Shown in pieces: positions 47,026 through 58,399 of a DNA stretch of 64,000 nucleotides. Numbering within the stretch: position 1 is the first letter of the stretch; the number at the start of each line of letters is the position of its first letter. Origin of the DNA: an uncultured Alphaproteobacteria bacterium (GTDB taxonomy: Bacteria; Pseudomonadota; Alphaproteobacteria; Sphingomonadales; Sphingomonadaceae); NCBI GenBank assembly GCA_903934325.1, contig CAIZNH010000006.1, positions 30,401-94,400 of the forward strand, read 5' to 3'. Below the pieces are notes generated by a model. It had not been told where the DNA came from and made no database searches. It saw only the letters and a list, made by a program, of their open reading frames with translations. The position numbers and the translations under genes were made by a program.

Positions 47026-48588
47026 TCAGTCTTCGATCACCGGCCCCGGGAATTCGCCCATTTCGGGCGCGTCGTCCTGCGGCTCGCCGTGCTGCAGGTT
47101 CGAATTGCGCAGCCCGTAGACAAAGTAGAGCGCAACCGCCCCCACCATGAAGTAGGCGAAGAACATCAGCACGTTCAGCGGAACGGTGGTGATCAGATAG
47201 ACGCAGGACAGGATGCCCAGCACCGGCAGCACCGGATAGAGCGGCACCTTGAACCCGCGCGGCAGTTCCGGCGCGGCACGGCGCAAGTAGATCACCGAGA
47301 GGCACACGATCGCAAACGCCGCGAGCGTGCCGACCGAGGTCATGTCGCCCAGCACGTTGATGTCGAAGAAGCCCGCAGCCACCGCCGTCACCAGGCCCAC
47401 CACCACAGTGTTGAGCGCCGGAGTGTGGAAACGCGGGTGAACATTGCTGAACACCTTGGGCAGCAAGCCGTCGCGGGCCATGGTGTAGAAGATGCGGGTC
47501 TGCGCGTACATCAGCACCAGCACCACCGAGGTAAGGCCGATGATCGCCCCCACCTTGATGATCTTAGCAAGCCAGCCCCACTGCGCGCCGAAATTGTCGA
47601 CCACGACCGCAACCGGATCGGGCACGTTGAGCGTGCGGTAGTCGACCAGCAGCGTCATGATCGCGGCGACCAGCATGTAGATCACCGTGCAGACGACCAG
47701 CGAACCGATGATGCCGAAGGGCATGTCCTTGGCCGGATCCTTGGCTTCCTGACCGGCAGTCGAGACCGCCTCGAAGCCGATATAGGCGAAGAACACGATC
47801 GAGGCGGCACGCATGATCCCGTCGATCCCGAACTCGCCCGGACCGGTGTTTTCAGGAATGAACGGAACCCAGTTTTCAGCCATCAGAGTCGGCAGATTGC
47901 TCAGCACGATTGCTCCGCCGACCAGAATGAACGCAGCCAGCACGCTCACCTTGATCGCGACAATCGCGTTGTTGACCTTGGCGCTTTCCGAAACGCCCAC
48001 CACCAGCAGCAGCGCAAGCACCATGCAGATCAGGAAGGCGGGAAGGTTGAAGAGCGTCGTGACCGTCTGACCGTCGATCAGCACCGGCGCGCCATCCTTC
48101 ATCAGGGTGTAGCCCGCAGGACCGGTGAACTGCGGCGGGATGACAAGGCCGAAATCCGCCAGCAGACTGACGACATAGCCCGACCAGCCCACGGCGACCA
48201 CCGAGGCAGCGAGGCCGTATTCGAGCAGCAGCAGCGCGCCCATGATCCAGGCCACGAATTCGCCCAGCGTGGTGTAGCTGTAGGTGTAGGCCGAACCCGA
48301 GACCGGCAGGGTCGAGGACAGCTCGGCATAGCAAAGGCCTGCAAAGGCACAGACGATGCCTGCCACCACGAAGCTCAGCAGCACGGCCGGGCCGGCATGG
48401 AGTGCCGCCGCACTGCCGGTACGCACGAAGATGCCCGCCCCGATGATGCAGCCAACGCCCAGCAGCAGCAGGTTCCACTTTCCGAGCGAGCGCTTGAGTT
48501 CGCTCGTCTCGCTCTCGCGCTGGACCTGCGCAATCGACTTGCGCGCGAACATGCGCTCCATAACGCCCTTCCGGGGTGTGCTCGCCAT
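47026..48588 (-). CDS. APC-family amino-acid permease
   Basis: A 520-residue inner-membrane transporter with about 13 hydrophobic segments. The N-terminal KRSLGKWNLLLLGVGCIIGAGIFV is the substrate-site glycine motif of cationic amino-acid transporters, and FFAYIGFEAVSTAGQEAKDPAKDMPFGI and TRIFYTMARDGLLPKVFSNVHPRFHTP are further family texts. It belongs to the CAT/YfnA-like group; specificity is unknown. I start at 48588, preceded by GGGGAGA; a GTG at 48606 would add six residues. A strong terminator follows. Confidence 0.93.
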   Translation of the reverse strand: MASTPRKGVMERMFARKSIAQVQRESETSELKRSLGKWNLLLLGVGCIIGAGIFVRTGSAAALHAGPAVLLSFVVAGIVCAFAGLCYAELSSTLPVSGSAYTYSYTTLGEFVAWIMGALLLLEYGLAASVVAVGWSGYVVSLLADFGLVIPPQFTGPAGYTLMKDGAPVLIDGQTVTTLFNLPAFLICMVLALLLVVGVSESAKVNNAIVAIKVSVLAAFILVGGAIVLSNLPTLMAENWVPFIPENTGPGEFGIDGIMRAASIVFFAYIGFEAVSTAGQEAKDPAKDMPFGIIGSLVVCTVIYMLVAAIMTLLVDYRTLNVPDPVAVVVDNFGAQWGWLAKIIKVGAIIGLTSVVLVLMYAQTRIFYTMARDGLLPKVFSNVHPRFHTPALNTVVVGLVTAVAAGFFDINVLGDMTSVGTLAAFAIVCLSVIYLRRAAPELPRGFKVPLYPVLPVLGILSCVYLITTVPLNVLMFFAYFMVGAVALYFVYGLRNSNLQHGEPQDDAPEMGEFPGPVIED

Positions 48589-48782
48589 TACAATTCTCCC
48601 CTGCACGCCTGCGCGGCGCGCGGCTTGATCCTGTCAAGAAACATCTGGAATAGATCTCCCATTGATCACAAGGGCGCCCGCCTCGCGACCGAATGGCCGT
48701 AACGCTAGCGCAACAGGCTCGCAACACAAGCGGTAAAGCGCGCTCTTTCCCCCGCAGGCGACAGCGGCTAGACGCTTCCCCC

Positions 48783-49655
48783 ATGTCCACGACCTTCCAG
48801 CTCGACACCAGCACCAGCCGTGCCAACCCCACCCCGGCGCCGATGCGGCGGCTGACCGTGCCCGGCATCCGGGCGCGCAAGAAAGACGGCGTCACGGCCG
48901 AGCCGCTGGTGATGCTCACCGCCTACACCGCGCGGCAGGCGCAGTTGCTGGACGCGCATTGCGATCTGCTGCTGGTGGGCGATTCCCTCGGACAGGTGAT
49001 CTATGGCCTGCCCTCGACCATTCCGGTGACGCTGGAGATGATGGCCAATCACGGCGCGGCAGTGGTGCGCGGCTCGTACCATTCGGTGGTCGTGGTCGAC
49101 ATGCCTTTCGGCTCCTACGAAGCATCGCCGCAGCAGGCTTTCGAGAGCGCTGCCTTCCTGCTCAAGGCCACGGGTGCTGCGGCAGTGAAGCTCGAAGGCG
49201 GGGCAGCGATGGCGCCGACGGTGGATTTCCTCAACAGCCGCGGCATTCCGGTGATGGGCCACGTCGGCCTCACCCCGCAGGCGGTGAACGTGCTCGGCGG
49301 TTATGGCGCGCGCGGCCGCTCGGATGCCGAGGCGGAGAAGATCGTCTCGGATGCCAAGGCCCTCGACGCAGCCGGCGCCTTTGCCATCGTCGTCGAGGGC
49401 GTGGTCGAGCCGATCGCGATTGCCGCCACCAAGGCCGTCTCCTGCCCCACCATCGGCATCGGCGCTTCGGCGCAGTGCGACGGGCAGGTGCTTGTCACCG
49501 AAGACATGCTCGGCATGTTCGAACGCGTGCCGCGTTTCGTGAAGCGTTATGAAGACATCGCCGGGGTGATCGACCGCACCGTGGCCCGCTATGCCGAGGA
49601 AGTGCGCAGCCGCGCTTTCCCCTGCGAAGACCAGACCTATCAGCCCAAGAGCTGA
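48783..49655 (+). CDS. panB: 3-methyl-2-oxobutanoate hydroxymethyltransferase
   Basis: Adds a hydroxymethyl group from methylene-tetrahydrofolate to 2-oxoisovalerate, the first step of pantothenate synthesis, drawing on the valine intermediate produced by the ilv genes. The 290-residue protein has MLTAYTARQAQLLDAHCDLLLVGDSLGQVIYG (metal-binding Asp in VGDS), VDMPFGSYEASPQQAF, AVKLEGG, MGHVGLTPQ and TIGIGASAQCDGQVLVTEDMLGM. The ATG at 48783 gives a 27-residue leader before the domain; an upstream in-frame start is unsupported. panC is not in the window. Confidence 0.95.
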   Translation: MSTTFQLDTSTSRANPTPAPMRRLTVPGIRARKKDGVTAEPLVMLTAYTARQAQLLDAHCDLLLVGDSLGQVIYGLPSTIPVTLEMMANHGAAVVRGSYHSVVVVDMPFGSYEASPQQAFESAAFLLKATGAAAVKLEGGAAMAPTVDFLNSRGIPVMGHVGLTPQAVNVLGGYGARGRSDAEAEKIVSDAKALDAAGAFAIVVEGVVEPIAIAATKAVSCPTIGIGASAQCDGQVLVTEDMLGMFERVPRFVKRYEDIAGVIDRTVARYAEEVRSRAFPCEDQTYQPKS

Positions 49656-49693
49656 ATTCCCCCCTCCCCATTACAAGGCTCAAGACACCAGCC

Positions 49694-50737
49694 ATGCAGA
49701 CGCTGCTTCGCTATTACGGTTTCTCCGTCATCTTCACCGCCATCTGCCTTGCGCTTGCCGGGTACTACGGCTTCGTCAGTCAGGGCACGCTGGTCGGCAT
49801 GGCGCAGGTGCTATGGATCGTGGTGATCCTCTCGGTGCTCGAAGTCTCGCTCAGCTTCGACAATGCCGTGGTCAACGCCTCGGTGCTGAAGGAAATGGAC
49901 GAGGTCTGGCAGAAGCGCTTCCTCACCTGGGGGATCGCCTTTGCGGTGTTCGGGATGCGGATCGTCTTCCCGCTGGCGATTGTCGCGATTGCGGCTGGGA
50001 TCGGCCCGATGGAAGCGCTCGACCTGTCGCTCAACAAGCCGGCCGAATACGAACGGCTCGTGAGTTCAGCCCATATCGGCATCGCCGGTTTCGGCGGAGC
50101 CTTTCTCGCGATGGTGGGGATGAAGTTCTTCTTCGACGCCGACAAGGACGTGCACTGGATCGGCGCCATCGAGCGCGCGCTGTCGAAGGTGTCGAACCTG
50201 CCCGCGATCGAGATCGCGATCCTCCTGCTCGGCATGTGGGGTATCTCGGCGCTGCTGCCGGTGGAAGATGCCCACACTTTCCTTGTCTCGGGCATGCTTG
50301 GCCTTGTCACCTTCATCGCGGTGGAAGCGGTGAGCCACTGGCTGGAAATGCGCGAGGAGGCCGCAAGGCTGGCAGGCGCGGTGGTGCGCAGCGGCTTTGG
50401 CGGGTTCCTCTATCTCAACATCCTCGATGCAAGCTTCAGCTTCGACGGAGTGATCGGCGCCTTCGCGCTGTCGAACAACATGATCGTGATCGCGCTCGGC
50501 CTGTCGATCGGTGCGATGTTCGTGCGCTCGATGACGGTGCATCTGGTCAAGCAGGGAACGCTGGCGGAATACCGCTACCTTGAACATGGCGCCTTCTGGG
50601 CGATCGTGGTGCTGGGTGCGATCATGCTGGTCTCGGCCGTGGTGCATATCCCCGAGACGATCACCGGCCTGATCGGTGCAATCCTGATCGGCCTGTCCTT
50701 CTGGTGGTCTGTGCGCCACCAGAAGGCCGAAGGCTAG
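49694..50737 (+). CDS. DUF475 / TerC-like integral membrane protein
   Basis: A 347-residue membrane protein with about nine hydrophobic segments. It contains the TerC-superfamily motif EVSLSFDNAVVNASVL early and its repeat LDASFSFDGVIGAFALSNNMIVIALGL later, each with the acidic residues thought to bind metal. Family members have been linked to tellurite resistance or manganese export; the DUF475 branch has no assigned substrate. It follows panB by 38 bp. Confidence 0.9.
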   Translation: MQTLLRYYGFSVIFTAICLALAGYYGFVSQGTLVGMAQVLWIVVILSVLEVSLSFDNAVVNASVLKEMDEVWQKRFLTWGIAFAVFGMRIVFPLAIVAIAAGIGPMEALDLSLNKPAEYERLVSSAHIGIAGFGGAFLAMVGMKFFFDADKDVHWIGAIERALSKVSNLPAIEIAILLLGMWGISALLPVEDAHTFLVSGMLGLVTFIAVEAVSHWLEMREEAARLAGAVVRSGFGGFLYLNILDASFSFDGVIGAFALSNNMIVIALGLSIGAMFVRSMTVHLVKQGTLAEYRYLEHGAFWAIVVLGAIMLVSAVVHIPETITGLIGAILIGLSFWWSVRHQKAEG

Positions 50738-50774
50738 GCTACACCCGGCATTCAGCCCTGACGCCCTGCAAATG

Positions 50775-50815
50775 GCCCGTTTTCGGGCTTCCGGTGCTCA
50801 CGGCCAGTAAGGCCG
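50775..50815. repeat. Intergenic hairpin repeat between convergent genes
   Basis: Two adjacent hairpins, GCCCG-TTTT-CGGGC (50775-50788) and CGGCC-AGTAA-GGCCG (50801-50815), framed by CCGGTGCTCA and GCTGCGCTCCGG and followed by CGCACCATTTTCGGCGCG. From memory this composite resembles a repeat often found downstream of genes in sphingomonads; a genome-wide search is needed to confirm. It may act as a bidirectional terminator. Confidence 0.55.
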
Positions 50816-50879
50816 CTGCGCTCCGGGTCCTGAAATCGCACCATTTTCGGCGCGCCATCATCTGAATGTTGCGTGCAGC

Positions 50880-51848
50880 CTAACCGCGCGCCAGCCGCGC
50901 GGCGAGCGGGGCAGCCAGCACCAGCTGGGCAAGGTGATAGAGCAGCAGCGGCGCGATCACGAAGCCTGCGGCTGCGGGCGGAAACAGGATCGCGGCGAGC
51001 GGCGCGCCAGTCGCCACGCTCTTCTGTGATCCGGCGAACAGGAAGGTGATGCGGTCCGCGCGTGGCAGGCCGAGCAACCCGCCCAATGTCCATGCCGCCC
51101 CCAGCGCCAGCGCCAACAGCACCAGCACCAGCGCCACCAGCACCGCCCAATCGGCAGGTGCAAACATCCGCGCGAGCCCCTGCTCGACCGCGCCCGAGAA
51201 CGCGACATAGACCGCCAGCCCGATCACCGACCGGTCGAGCCAGACGATCCGCGCGCGTTGATCCGCGAGCCGGTCGATCACCCATGGCTGCACCGCCTGC
51301 CCGATGACGAAGGGCAGCACGAGGATCAGCCCGATGCGCAGCACCGCTTCGGTGCCGATGGTGCCTGCCCCGCCGCCGCCCAGCACCGCGAAGAGCGGCG
51401 CGCTGATAAACACCCCGGCGATATTGATCAGCGCCGCGCCCACCACCGCGAGCGCAACGTTGCCATGGGCAAGACTGGTGTAGGAGGTGGCCGACTGGAT
51501 GGTCGAAGGAAGGCAACCCAGATAGATGAAGCCCAGCGCCACCAGCGGCGGCAACACCCCCGATGCAATACTGGCAAAGCCCACGCCGGCCAGCGCCATG
51601 GCGCCGAACACGAACAGCACCAGCGGCCCGAAAAAGCGCCAGTTGGCCATGCCCTTCGCGATCTCGCTGCGACGGATGCGGATGCCGTTGACGAGGAACA
51701 GCAGGAAGATCCCGCCATTGGAAATGTGGGTCGCAATCGTCCGCTCCTCGCCGGTCGCGGGCAGCACCAGTGCGAGCGTGGTGGTGATGACCAGCACGGC
51801 GATCATCGGATCGGTCAGCAGCGGAAGGCGGCGCAGCAGCATGGCCAT
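50880..51848 (-). CDS. Bile acid:sodium symporter-like (SBF/YfeH) transporter
   Basis: A 322-residue membrane protein with about ten hydrophobic segments. The text NGGIFLLFLVNGIRIRRSEIAKGM, IYLGCLPSTIQSATSYTSLAHGNVALAVVGAALINIAGVFISAPL and FLFAGSQKSVATGAPLAAILFP match the SBF-like family, including the crossover segments where Na+ and substrate bind. The substrate is unknown. It is convergent with the DUF475 gene and 33 bp before the TPR lipoprotein gene's end. Confidence 0.9.
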   Translation of the reverse strand: MAMLLRRLPLLTDPMIAVLVITTTLALVLPATGEERTIATHISNGGIFLLFLVNGIRIRRSEIAKGMANWRFFGPLVLFVFGAMALAGVGFASIASGVLPPLVALGFIYLGCLPSTIQSATSYTSLAHGNVALAVVGAALINIAGVFISAPLFAVLGGGGAGTIGTEAVLRIGLILVLPFVIGQAVQPWVIDRLADQRARIVWLDRSVIGLAVYVAFSGAVEQGLARMFAPADWAVLVALVLVLLALALGAAWTLGGLLGLPRADRITFLFAGSQKSVATGAPLAAILFPPAAAGFVIAPLLLYHLAQLVLAAPLAARLARG

Positions 51849-51881
51849 GCGCCCTGCCCGCCCACGCAGCGATTGTCGAGC

Positions 51882-53340
51882 CTAAGGCTTTACGAGCGAG
51901 GCAGGGTGGAGATCGGCATGGGCAGCGGCCAGCATTGCAGCCAGATCGCCCTGCCCAAGCTTGCGCGCGATCTTGCTGCGCAGGGCCAGCACCACCGGAT
52001 CATGCCCGCCGCCGAGCGCAATCGCGTGATCGAGCAACATCGCCGCGCGCTGCCAATCGCCGCGCTGCGCCAAAGCCTGGGCCAGCGCAGTGAGGCCTGC
52101 AACATTCTGCGGCTCGCCAGCGACATGGCGGGCGAGCAAGGTGTCCGCCGCAGCATCGTCGCCCGCCTGCCGATAGGCAAACACCGCCTTGCGGGTCAGC
52201 ACCCAGGGGCGCCGCACCCTTGCCGCAAGCGCATAGGCCTCGAGCGCAGCGACGGCATTGCCGCCGCCAAGCTGCGTATCGCCAGCCAGCACGGCGATAT
52301 CGGCCGAAGCCGGAAAGCGGCCGCGCAACGCCTGCGCATCCATCGCAGCCGTGCCCCAGCCCGCTGATGCCGCCGCCTGACGCAGGCCGGCGGTTGGCAA
52401 AGGCAGCCCGGGCCGGTCGGCGAGCATAAGCGCCCCATAGGATTGGCGTGCGGCGCGCTCCAGCAAGGGCGCTGCCGCTGCCCGGTCGCCAAGGCGCTCA
52501 TGGGCACGGGCCAGCAGCGTCAGCAGATAGCGCGAGGCCTCGGGCCTTGCAGCTTCGGGAGCAAAGCGCGTCACCAGTTCCGCTTCGCGCCCACCCAGCA
52601 GCAAGGCGCGGGCCAGCAGATCGCGCAACCGCACATTGGCCGGTTGGCGCTGGCTGAGGGCATCGAGCGTTTCGGCAGCGCTTGCATGGTTGCCCTGATC
52701 GAGATCGATCAGCGCTGCCAGCATCAGCGCGGCGGGCACGCCGTCTGTGGCCATGCCGCTGCGCTCCAGCAGGCTGCGCGCCAGCACTGGCTCGCCGCCG
52801 CGCTGCGCCAGTACTGCCTGATAATAGAACACGCGGGCGTCATCGGGGGCAATTTCGGCGAGCGCTCGCACGGCAGCAAGCATCTCGCGATGCCGTCCGA
52901 GATCGCCGAGCGTCGCGGCATATTCCGCGCGCGCGTCGACATAGCCGGGATCTGCCGCCACCGCGGCCTCGAACCACGGCAGGCTATCTGCCCGTCCGTG
53001 CGCATCGCGCACCATCAGCGCACGCATCAGCAGCGCAGGCGCATGGTCGGGGCCGAGCGCCAGCGCCCGGTCCGCAGCCTCGATCGCGGTCAGATGCTCG
53101 CCGCCGCGAAAGCGCAGACGGGCAATGGCGACCCAGAGATCGGGATTGTCGGGCTCAAGCTCCCGCGCTTCGTCAAGCAGCCGCCCGGCCTCGGGCAAGG
53201 CTCCGCCCGCCATCGCAGCATCGGCATCGCGCACCAGCTTCACGAACTGCGCACCGCCCGACACCGCGCCGTTGCGGCTCGCAGGTTCGCTGCTGCAGCC
53301 CGCCAGTGCCAGTGCCAGCGCGAACAGCGCGGTTCTTGCT

Positions 53341-53357
<17 letters not shown>
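51882..53357 (-). CDS. TPR-repeat lipoprotein of the PEP-CTERM/EPS system (PrsT-like)
   Basis: A 491-residue outer-envelope lipoprotein: signal [12 protein letters not shown] with lipobox cysteine near residue 21, then roughly ten TPR-like repeats (for example [27 protein letters not shown] and [28 protein letters not shown]). It begins inside the 3' end of prsR (overlap 17 bp), hence PrsT-like by position. It is about half the length of classical PrsT. The likely role is in polysaccharide or protein export across the envelope. Confidence 0.78.
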
Positions 53358-54704
<1,347 letters not shown>

Positions 54705-54705
<1 letters not shown>

Positions 54706-56834
54706 CACGCGACCTCCGTTGGAGAATTCAGGTCAGCATCCTCGCGCCCGCCCAGCAGGCGCGCGGCATCGGCCAGCGGCAGCACCACGCTGAACCGCGT
54801 GCCCAGCCCCTCCCGGCTTTCCACCATCACCCGCCCGCCCATCGCCTTGACGAGCTCGCGCGCTTCGAAGGCGCCGATGCCGAAGCCACCGGACTTGGAC
54901 GAGACGAAGGGCTTGAACAGGCCGGTGCGCACGAATTCGGGGCACATACCGCATCCGGCATCGATCACCTCGACAGTGCCGTACAGCCCCTCCGCGGTGA
55001 CATCGAGATAGACCGGGCTATCCGGCTCGCTCGCATCGATGGCGTTCTGCACGAGGTGCACCAGCGTCTGTTCGAGCGCTTCGGGATTGCCGATCACATG
55101 AACGCTGGTCTCGCGCGTCAGGGCGACATTGTGGCCTACGCGGAACCGGTCTGCCACCTGCCGCGCGAGCACGGCAAGATCGATCTTGCGCAGATCATTG
55201 ACCGGGCTCGAACCATAGCGCCCGAGCCGCGCCAGCAGGGCCGAAAGCTTGTCGGCCGAATTGCGCAAGGTCACCAGCATGTCGGCGCGGAAGGCCGGGT
55301 TTTCGGCGTGCTTTTCAGCGTTCGCGGCGAGCAGCGACATCTGGCTCGCAAGGTTCTTGATGTCATGCATCACGAAGGCCATGCGGCGGTTGAAATCGTC
55401 GAAGCGGCTCGCGTCCATCAGTGCCTGCTGGCCCGCCTGTTCCGAGAGGTAACTCGCCAGCTGCTGCCCGGCGACGCGCAGGAGATCGAAATCCTCCCAG
55501 TCCAGCCGGCGCGGCGTACGCGGGCGGGCGAGCACGATGACGCCGACCAGCCGGTCGAAATGGGCCAGCGGCACCAGCGCCCAGACATCCTCGGCTTCCA
55601 TCAGCCATTCGGGCAGGCAGGCAATCTCGCCCTGATGCTGGATACCGCTGCGCGCTTCATCGAGCGCGACAACCAGATTGTGCTGTTCGAGCAGGCCCGC
55701 CAACTGGTGTTCGCCGGCAATCGCAGGCACCGCGATGGTCGGCCAGTTCCAGCGCGCCGTCAGTTCAAGCTGGGCTTCCTCGTTGGGCATCAGCAAAAGG
55801 CCGGCCGGGCTTTCGGTGATGTCGGCGAGCGCCTTGACCGCGCGTTCCTCCAGGCTCGCGCTGCCCGCGCCGCCGCGTCCCACTGTGCGGGTGAAGCGCA
55901 GCCATTCCTCGCGGTAATCGTAACGGTGTTCGAACAAGTGCTTGCTCGCCGTGACCCGCAGCCATCCGCGCAGCCGCGGCGACGGCAATGCCAGTGCCAC
56001 GCCGCCAGCGGCCAGGCCGATGAACACCACCTGTGCCGTGCGGGCAAAATCGCCGCCGATCAGCGGCAGGAACTTGGCCACCAGTAGCATCAGCGCCAGA
56101 TAGCCACCCACCAGCAGCAAGGAGAGCGTGCGGAAGGTCACCGCGCGCGAGGGCGCGAACTGCACCCGTGGCCCCGCCGGGCTCATTCCCAGCGCGAACA
56201 GCACGCTCATCAGGCCGGAGAACACCCCGCGAAGATCGCGCAGCAGCAAGGGATATTCGCCGCCCAGATAGGCAATCGTGGCAAGGTTGAGATCATAGGC
56301 GAAGATCCCCGCCAGCGCGATCACCGACCAGCGCATCAGATAGCGCGAACCGCCCGCAGCCCCGGCATAGAGATTGTGCAGCATCAGCAGCACGCCGATC
56401 GCCACCAGCATGTCGATCAGCAGACGAACATCGAAGGCTGCCGCCGCCACGATCGGCGGGATATCACCGCGCAGTTCCAATCCCAGCACCAGCGGCTGGC
56501 ACAGTTGCACCAGCACCAGCGCGATCATCACCGGGCGGATCGGCCTGAGACTGGCAGCGCGCCCGTCGGCGCTGAACATGCCGTAGATCGCTGCGATGAG
56601 GGCAAGGTTGCGCGCCTTCAGCGCCAGCGCGGCGGACGCATCCTCAGGCCCCAGCGTCACACCGAAAACACAGGCCGCACAGGCGAGCGCGCTGGCCATC
56701 GCCAGCGGCTTGCGATCGGGCCGCGCGGGATCGCCCAGCTGCCACATCCACACCAGCGCCCCGCCCGAAAGCAGCGCGCCCACGGTCCAGACGATGATCA
56801 CACCGAGCGCCATCTGACCGGACAGCCCGCTCAC
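54705..56834 (-). CDS. prsK: PEP-CTERM system sensor histidine kinase PrsK
   Basis: Membrane kinase partner of PrsR. The 709-residue protein has eight or so N-terminal transmembrane segments (about 1-290), a GAF-like region (about 310-460, with ALADITESPAGLLLMPNEEAQ), and a kinase core with H-box RMAFVMHDIKNLASQMSLLA, N-box LVHLVQNAIDASEPDSP and GGFGIGAFEARELVKAMGG. I start at the GTG at 56834: its GTGA overlaps the sugar-transferase stop and GGAGG precedes it. The output regulator directly downstream is broken. Confidence 0.93.
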
Positions 56835-58216
56835 CGAGCGCCCTCCGGCCACAGGATCACCCGCACCGTCTGGAGCAGGATCACGAAGTCGAGGAAAGGC
56901 GTGTAGTTCTTGGCGTAGTAGAGATCATATTCGAGCTTGCGCCGGCTATCTTCGACCGAGGCACCGTAAGGGTAATTGATCTGCGCCCAGCCGGTGATGC
57001 CCGGCTTCACCATGTGGCGCTCGCCGTAGAAGGGGATTTCCTCTTCGAGGCTTTCGACAAAAGCCGGCACTTCCGGACGCGGGCCGACGAAACTCATGTG
57101 GCCCTTCAGCACGCTCCAGGCCTGCGGCAGCTCGTCGATCCGCACCTTGCGGATGAATCGCCCGAGGCGGGTGACGCGCGGATTATTCTCCTCGGCCCAC
57201 TTGGCCCCGTCCTTTTCGGCATCGGTGCGCATCGAGCGCAGCTTGATGAGGGTAAAGGGCTCGCCGTAAAGGCCAACGCGCTGCTGGCGGAAAAAGGCCG
57301 GGCCTTTGCTGTCGAGCTTCACGAGGCAAGCGGACAGCGCGATCACCGGCAGGGTAAGCGCCAGCAGAACCGAGCTCGCGGCAATATCGAAGATGCGCTT
57401 CACCGTGCTCGAGAACATCCGCGAGCTGGAAAAGCCGTCGGAGAAAATCAGCCAGCTGGGATTGACCGTATCGAGATCGACGCGGCCCGTCTCGCGCTCG
57501 ATGAAGCTCGAAAAGTCATTGACGTGGACGCCCTTGGTCTTGATCCGCAGCAGGTCCTTCAGCGGCAGGGCATTGCGGCGTTCCTGCAAAGCGAGCACCA
57601 CTTCGGACACGCCGAGGTTCTCGACGAAGCGGCCCAGATCGTGGATCGCCGAACGCGGGATTGCCTCTTCAACCACGCGAGGGTCATCGCTCATCGCGAT
57701 ATAAGCGACGATGGCAAAGCCGGTCTCGGGCTTGTCGCCCAGCTCGCGCAGGCGCTGCGCCCGGTCGCCCGCGCCCAGCACCATCACGCGGCGGCGGAAT
57801 GCGGAGGAGCCGAGGAAGGAATTGAGCAGCAGCCGGTCTGCCACCAGCACCAGGATCGCGAGGCCCATGGTGTAAAGCAGGGTCGATCGCCAGAAGAAGT
57901 CGCTCGGCACCACAAAGTCGATCACCGCAAGAGCGATGATGCCGAGGCTGATCGCCACCAGCACCCGCGCCCCGGCAAAGCGCAAGGATCGCAGTGCATT
58001 GGGGCCGTAAACGCCGACCGCGATCATCGCCAGCCAGATCACCATCGCGGTGCCGAACAGCGGAACCCAGCGGGTGCCGAATTGCGCGATATCCATGCCG
58101 ATCTGCCCGGCGCGCAGCTGCCATGCGAGCTCGCTCGCCAGCACCAGCAAGCCCAGATCGAGCAAGCCGAGCAGCAGCACGGCGTGCGGGATATAGTGCT
58201 TGAACAGGCGGATCAT
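56831..58216 (-). CDS. Exopolysaccharide sugar transferase of the PEP-CTERM/EPS locus
   Basis: Polyprenol-phosphate sugar-1-phosphate transferase initiating exopolysaccharide repeat units. The 461-residue protein has about five N-terminal membrane segments, a nucleotide-binding-like middle (RRVMVLGAGDRAQRL) and the C-terminal catalytic domain from about 265: KRIFDIAASSVLLALTLP, GPAFFRQQRVG, FTLIKLRSMRTDAE, RIDELPQAWSVLKGHMSFVGPRPEVP and KPGITGWAQINYPYG. It matches the TIGR03013-type group tied to XrtA/PEP-CTERM loci. First gene of the operon with prsK, prsR and the TPR lipoprotein. Other EPS genes are not in the window. Confidence 0.93.
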   Translation of the reverse strand: MIRLFKHYIPHAVLLLGLLDLGLLVLASELAWQLRAGQIGMDIAQFGTRWVPLFGTAMVIWLAMIAVGVYGPNALRSLRFAGARVLVAISLGIIALAVIDFVVPSDFFWRSTLLYTMGLAILVLVADRLLLNSFLGSSAFRRRVMVLGAGDRAQRLRELGDKPETGFAIVAYIAMSDDPRVVEEAIPRSAIHDLGRFVENLGVSEVVLALQERRNALPLKDLLRIKTKGVHVNDFSSFIERETGRVDLDTVNPSWLIFSDGFSSSRMFSSTVKRIFDIAASSVLLALTLPVIALSACLVKLDSKGPAFFRQQRVGLYGEPFTLIKLRSMRTDAEKDGAKWAEENNPRVTRLGRFIRKVRIDELPQAWSVLKGHMSFVGPRPEVPAFVESLEEEIPFYGERHMVKPGITGWAQINYPYGASVEDSRRKLEYDLYYAKNYTPFLDFVILLQTVRVILWPEGAR

Positions 58217-58268
58217 TACGGGGCTGGCCTCTTGCGCGTTGGCCTGCCTTCTAGGCCCGAGACCTTAA

Positions 58269-58287
58269 GTGTCGGTAAACTTTACAC
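58269..58287. promoter_or_regulatory. Inverted repeat in the sugar-transferase/NTF2-like intergenic region
   Basis: GTGTCGGTAAACTTTACAC: outer GTGT/ACAC arms and an inner perfect GTAAA-C-TTTAC. It sits 52 bp upstream of the sugar-transferase start and resembles, from memory, motifs placed before PEP-CTERM genes in PrsK/PrsR genomes. No convincing sigma-54 -24/-12 pair was found next to it. Confidence 0.4.
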
Positions 58288-58399
58288 CGCCCACGCGACG
58301 CCAGCTTTTCCGCCTCTTTCGAGGGTTAATGCGACGATCATTCGCACCGAGTGCGCTATCGGTTATGCAGTCACCGAAACAGCCGTGGGGAAGGAAATT

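Noticed and set aside
57014..58399. Very long plus-strand open frame running antisense to the sugar-transferase gene
   Set aside because: It is a high-GC shadow: His/Arg-rich translation with no domain, fully opposite a well-supported gene. Only its last part from 58400, with its own ribosome site and NTF2-like domain, is kept.
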